Below, piece after piece: positions 59,330 through 64,000 of a stretch of DNA of 64,000 nt. The stretch covers positions 49,549,826-49,613,825 of the forward strand of contig CM053243.1 of assembly GCA_028583405.1 (NCBI GenBank). The letters run 5' to 3'. The first letter of the stretch is position 1. Every line of letters starts with the position of its first letter. The notes beneath the pieces are model-generated. The model was not told the origin of the DNA. It saw only the letters and a list, made by a program, of their open reading frames with translations, and did no database searches. The DNA comes from Pogonophryne albipinna. Taxonomy: Eukaryota; Chordata; Actinopteri; Perciformes; Artedidraconidae. A program made the translations under genes and the position numbers.

Positions 59330-60757
59330 AGGGGTGGGCGATATGACGATATATATCGTCGTGACGATATTAGGTCTCCACGATATGCATTTTCAGAGAT
59401 ATCGTATCTATCGTGATAAAAAAAAAAAAAAAAACGTGAAAAAAAAAAAAACTGATGTGAAAGACATGCTCTAAAGCTGTCTAGTCAGGATTCAGACAGT
59501 ATTGCACTTCATTTATTGTCTTGGTTGATTCTGTTGGCTTATATTTTATTTTATTTGCGTGCATATGAAACGCTAACCATTCCCATTGAGATCATTAAAA
59601 CTGTCATTTGAACGGCAATCAAGCCTGAAGCCACAGAGACGGACACGATCCCCTGTCCGGCTAGGGTTAGGGTTAGCCAACACACTCTCACTCCATAATC
59701 GTCCAGGAGCGACGTTTGGTCAGTGTCCGTGGCGTGCAGTTGTGACGCTCCTAGGCTCCTTCAGCTTCATAAAGGGACGCAAATAGCTTTCAACTGATTG
59801 CAATGTATTCCCATCTGCGGCGGGATTTGATGCTCATGGAAGCACTGCATTCGTTTGTGTCGGCTGCCCTTAAAGGCAATGTGAGCGTCCATTCTCATTG
59901 GATAACGGAGAATTGTACACCCGGAAGTAAGTATTCCCCTTACTGTCGATTGATTTTACAGTGATATCTGCACTACTCATCGACTAAAAAACACCAGATT
60001 ATCCTTGTTAATTATACAACATTGATTGGTTTAAATTGTGTGCAATACTTTTGTATTTTTCCCCTTCGATTCGGAGAAACAAATATTTTTTCGGAGTAAA
60101 GGATGGCAGAAGACACTACACTACCCAGAATCCCCAGCTATCGTTTGGACTACACCATGTGACCTGTTTGACAAACCCGAGGGTTACGCCGAGCCTCGAA
60201 CAGCACTTGAAATGGGATGGAACCACGGCAGACTGTCCAAAACTGGATTTGAACGGCTGGGGGAGCGGGAGGGGAAGAGGCTCTCCGTGCGAGGCGCAGG
60301 GGGCTATGACAGCGGACGGAGAGCCTCTTCCCCTCCCGCTCCCCCAGCCTCACCTACTGATTTTAATTTCACCATATATCAAGCCCAATCGATTTCACAA
60401 TGTCAGCGCACCTCTGCTTTCGTGTTGGTAGTTCAGTCCGAGTTGTTTGACACGCTAGTGCTAGTGCTACCTCAGAAAGTTCATTTTTATACTGAGAAAC
60501 TGTGCCTTGAAGCCATATCAAAATGTTGAATTGTTCATTCAGGGATTCATTTCAGAAATAAAACCAGCTTGAAATGCTATTTTGGTCTGTTACTCCTTTT
60601 TGTTTTAGTTTCTGTTACCTTGTAGGTGCTTGTACTGTTAAGTAACTTAAAAATAACCATAATAACCGACATGAAAAAATATCGTGATATATATCGTCTA
60701 TCGTGATACTGCTTGAAAAATATCGTGATAATATATTTTTCAATATCGCCCACCCCT
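59330..60757. mobile_element. hAT-like element, 1428 bp
   Basis: The ends are AGGGGTGGGCGATAT and ATATCGCCCACCCCT, with extra ATATCGTGA-type words just inside. The flanks TTGAAACT (59322-59329) and ACGAAACT (60758-60765) agree at six of eight positions, fitting a decayed 8-base duplication. No intact transposase. It contains a strong hairpin at 60257-60347. Confidence 0.75.
60257..60347. repeat. Perfect 32-base inverted repeat (hairpin)
   Basis: Arms 60257-60288 and 60316-60347 are exact reverse complements (CTGGGGGAGCGGGAGGGG... ), with a 27-base loop. GC-rich and very stable if single-stranded. Confidence 0.93.
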
Positions 60758-61107
60758 ACGAAACTATATGCCAGTCTTTGTTTCATGCAAAAAGACCCAA
60801 TAAACACGGACATACGATGATATAAAGTTAATACAGATATATTTCAGAAGTATGAATAATGGAAGCACATATTTTAATATCTTAGCCGTATTTTATCATT
60901 TTACGAAACGGAAAATACTGGAAACTGTAGATTCTGCTCAACAGGATGTATTTACCAGGGAGGGGGTGAGGTAATCAGGTAAACGGAGTGATACGAAAAG
61001 AGACGAAGAGGGACGGCTGGAACCGAAGAGAGACGGCGGGAGACTGCGATTGAAGTAAAGTGACAGACAAACATTGAGAATTTAGATGTAGTTAGATAGA
61101 TTTAGAG

Positions 61108-61250
61108 CAGTGTTTCTCAAACTTTTTCATACCAAGGACCACTTAACCAATAAAAAAACAGTCGCGGACCACCTAACTCCACAAATATCCAAAATCACAT
61201 CATTTTTCTAGAACAGATCACAAATCGCCTGAAAATGGTACAAACAAGTG
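61108..61250. mobile_element. Charlie-like hAT end
   Basis: Starts CAGTGTTTCTCAAACTTTTT, then CATACCAAGGACCACTTAAC, a typical hAT-Charlie terminus. The other end is not recognised. Confidence 0.65.
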
Positions 61251-61716
61251 GCAACATGTGTGATGAAGGTGTTGCGCTGGGCTATATCATGCAATCGAAA
61301 GTGAAACTTAAAGAGCCTGTGACACGAGTTTCCCCCATCATCCAAACCCATCAATTTGAGTAAATATTGTCCCCTTGAAAACCGTTACTGAACTGATTTT
61401 GGATATTTGTACTTTGATAACCATTAATCTGCCCTTCAATGTTGACCATTTTCTGGATCTTCTCGGGGATTCTTCAAGTCCCGCCAAATTATGTGTGACG
61501 TCATTGCGGGCACAGCGCTCCAGCTGCACCGTTCAGGATCCCAGCATCTGCATGTAAACGCACGATGGTGCACACAGCAGCAAGCTCAGACAGCGATGAC
61601 AGTTTAATTTTGAACGTGTCAGAGCTCATATGAGGCTGAAGGATCGGTTTATGTTGTATCTGTTAGAAGTTTAGGAATTAGGTGCGTCAATATGGGCGAT
61701 CATACGGTCATGTAGC

Positions 61717-63272
61717 CAGTGGTGGAATGGGACTAAAAATCATCCCGGGACTCTCGACCGGCCCACTTCGGTACCGCTAGTAAATTGTCGAGTGGGGGAT
61801 GTCGGGGGCGGGTGCTGTAGGCTGGGGAAGGCTTCCCAAATATTTGTGTCACTGCATCCTGGTAAAATACAAATATAATGTATAATGTCTGTGTCTTTGA
61901 CATTAGCGCTGCTAGCCACCTGTGCCCTGTACTACGAAGCCAGTTCAACATACATGTTTGAGTAACAAAAAAACTAACAACAACAAACTAACAAACGAGA
62001 TCTCGCTAAGCGGTCCTACGACGCTGGTTATTAACTCGGTAAATCAAGCCAGGGTTTCTCTCACCAGCTGAGAGCACGTTCACGTCTAAGACACGAGTGG
62101 ATCTGACTTTAATTACATTTGACTTGAGTGTTTCGTCAACATAATGTGTTGCTTAAAATAATACTTCTGCATACAGTATGTGACACTGTAAGTGTTGCAC
62201 GGCCAGATACGGCTGGAGAAGCTGACTCGGATAAGGAAATATATGATATATTATGATATTATATGATCGATGATCTGATTGATGATGTAATATGAATGAT
62301 AAGTGTGACACGTCGGCGTCTTCTCTGCATACGGCAGTTTAAATTGTATTTCCTTTATCCTGTAATATAACTTGAGAGATTTAAACTCCGCACACTGAGT
62401 TGATCTCTTTTCTATAGACGCTGATGGTTTATTGATAAGGCAAAAGTAACAGAAGTAAAGATATAGTAAAACAAGCTAAAATGTAATGCTGCAATCATTT
62501 TGAGAAGCCTCAGTGGAAATATACTGTGTGAATACTGTGTGCAACAACAACGATGAGTCAACCAGATTAAGAACAGATGCATTCTGTTCTGTCCAAACTG
62601 AAATGCAACAAGGTTGCAGAACTCATTTGTTCTCACACAAAGTCTTGTGAGCACCAAGCAGGCGCAACGTTTCCCAAGGACAGTCTTGTGAGCTAAACCA
62701 ACCTAAGGGTTGCTGGGCAGCAAAGGCAGATTACACCAAGAGAGAGCACCAAAGGTGGGGGCTTCACAGCAAAAACTATAAAGAACAGGATGTTTCTATA
62801 ACTCGGGGCTCTCTTTAACTGGGATCTTACTCTGACGGACCTGTCACGGTGAGACCTCAAGAAGGAGTCCCCAAAGCGCTTTGTGGTATTGTATCAAATT
62901 GAATGTATTTGCTGAACTGTGATTAAAGTACCAAAGTAATATCAGAACCAAATCGGAGTACGAAGTCCAGTGGTGTTTGACTGTTTGACTATTTCTAGAC
63001 TATTGCCTCTGCTCTCCAGAAAAGAACGGTTCACCGGGAACATCGGGCCAGACCCTGCTCTGGCCATATCCAAACGATCTGCGCGGAGTACGGACTAGGT
63101 CCTGTGTACCCCAACAACGCCGGAGGCGGGCAGCGTCAGGTAAAATAAGTTATTTAGCCTTCCCAAACCTGAGCCTCACGCACCGCCTATGGGGATGTAC
63201 TAGTGACTTATCCGACCGGCCCACTTCGGTACCGGCCCATCGGGATTCGTCCCGATGGCCAGTCCGCCACTG
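61717..63272. mobile_element. hAT-like element, about 1.56 kb, decayed
   Basis: The left end is CAGTGGTGGAATGGGAC, the right end GGCCAGTCCGCCACTG. The phrase GACCGGCCCACTTCGGTACC occurs near both ends in the same orientation. No clear 8-base duplication was found, so pairing of the ends is tentative. Inside, 62780-63150 looks like an LTR R-U5 segment (GTGATTAAAGTACC), unproven. Confidence 0.5.
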
Positions 63273-63829
63273 CACCCAGCCCACGTAAACTGTCAACGGG
63301 GGGAGCCTCGCTGCGGGGAAACGGTGGACCTAGTGTCCCGATCGGAGTGGGAATAATAATAATAATAATAATCCGTGCATTTTATCCATTAATTTCCCCA
63401 ACATTGTGGTAAAAAAAACACACGTTTAATCCATGTTGGTGTACTACAACTACAAAAAGCATCGGTTTGTTTTCTCATCAGGAAATGCAGACCGGCTTAA
63501 ACAAACGATTTTTAATCATCATTCTCACGATCATTTAAAGAGCCTGTGACAGCATCCCAACAACTGTTGTGCAATGAAATATTGGGCTACTAGTCATCTC
63601 GAACCATCAGTTTAAAAAAGAAGATGCGATACCGTTCCGATAAATATCAATAATTTCGAACATCGCGGGGAAATTCCTTCGAGTCATTTTGAAGTTTTGG
63701 GGGAAGCCGGAAGTGACGTCAATGCGGGAACGCTTCACTGTGCGGTGAGAGAGCGAAACACGGACAAAGTGTGTTGTCATGCGTAGAAATGGTGAATTAC
63801 TGAGTTTATGCACGTTAATAACGTTTTAA
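63273..63829. other. Unassigned sequence
   Basis: No gene. It includes an AAT run (63351-63371) and a short partial R2 copy near 63500-63535. The segment 63640-63760 has GTGACGTCAATGCGGG, resembling 61494-61512. Confidence 0.45.
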
Positions 63830-63975
63830 TGAAGTTGACTACAGTATATTCATATTTGTCAGTGCTTTCATGTCAATTCGGCGAACATAAACATAAATGA
63901 TCGTGGTGAAGATGATGATTAAATTAGGATTACAAATCGGTAGTGAGAGCTGCTGAATTTCCTCCCGTAGGATGT
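63830..63975 (-). repeat. Repeat R2, copy 2 (inverted)
   Basis: Reverse complement of 25185-25325, with order and wording conserved (GAACATAAACATAAATGATC; GTGGTGAAGATGATGATTAA). Confidence 0.7.
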
Positions 63976-64000
63976 GATATAAAAACAAATCGATTATTTT

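Larger units (their letters stand above)
59088..60960 (+). repeat. About 212-base tandem repeat split by a hAT
   Basis: CTGTCGAAAGTACTGGCTTG occurs at about 59094 and 59304. The block from 59117 to 59329 (CAGTCTTTGTTTCATGCAAA; GGAAAATACTGGAAACTGTA) is repeated after the hAT at 60766-60955. Removing the hAT restores two to three tandem units. Confidence 0.78.

Noticed and set aside
60036..60529. 131- and 163-residue ORFs
   Set aside because: Overlapping frames in a hAT interior that run through the GC-rich hairpin; no domain.

Overview
The window looks like repeat-rich, gene-poor nuclear DNA of a ray-finned fish. The grounds are long TG/CA microsatellites, fish-type hAT, TTAA-flanked, Tc1, Gypsy, L1-Tx1 and L2/Rex-like elements, intron-bearing gene fragments with GT/AG junctions, and a 1000-N assembly gap. 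There are no operons, bacterial genes or CRISPR arrays. Nearly every large reading frame belongs to a mobile element. All identities come from reading motifs by eye; no searches were run.

Layout. 1-3728: 5'-truncated L1-Tx1-type LINE. 3729-4551: two short, compact, unrecognised ORFs, possibly virus-derived. 5468-12146: an old integrase-core gene cut by two elements (5563-9221 and 9534-12012), each carrying further insertions. 12165-13242: a 49-bp minisatellite. 14152-22591 (minus): exons of a HECT E3-ligase-like gene whose introns hold a hAT, a 2-kb TTAA element, a ZBED-type hAT and a Gypsy remnant. 23326-24820: 5' part of an endogenous retrovirus with a tRNA-Lys3-type primer-binding site and a repeat-built leader. 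25326-28240: second 2-kb TTAA element, a Gypsy 3' LTR and a Tc1 scrap. 29700-35203: an old, broken Ginger1-like element. 36275-37073: an LTR. 37127-46193: a nearly intact Ginger1-type DNA transposon. 46194-52596: AT-rich repeats and nested inverted-repeat elements up to the gap. 54374-56568 (minus) and 57375-58460 (plus): two divergent small genes (P2X7-intracellular-domain-like and a DLFPGP-motif protein). 58985-64000: hAT/TTAA elements and unassigned repeats.

The most interesting system is the 9.07-kb element at 37127-46193. It has a CCGG target duplication, terminal inverted repeats of about 0.92-0.94 kb, and one multi-exon minus-strand gene. That gene encodes a Gypsy-like integrase (HHCC zinc finger, DDE core, GPY/F module) joined to a Ulp1/C48 cysteine protease and then a PHD-like finger. 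The CCGG duplication and the integrase-Ulp1 order match the Ginger1 superfamily; the very long repeats and the PHD tail stand out. An older relative at 29700-35203 keeps the same gene order but has lost protease residues. The second highlight is the retroviral leader at 24120-24690, with a perfect Lys3-type primer site and a two-level repeat.
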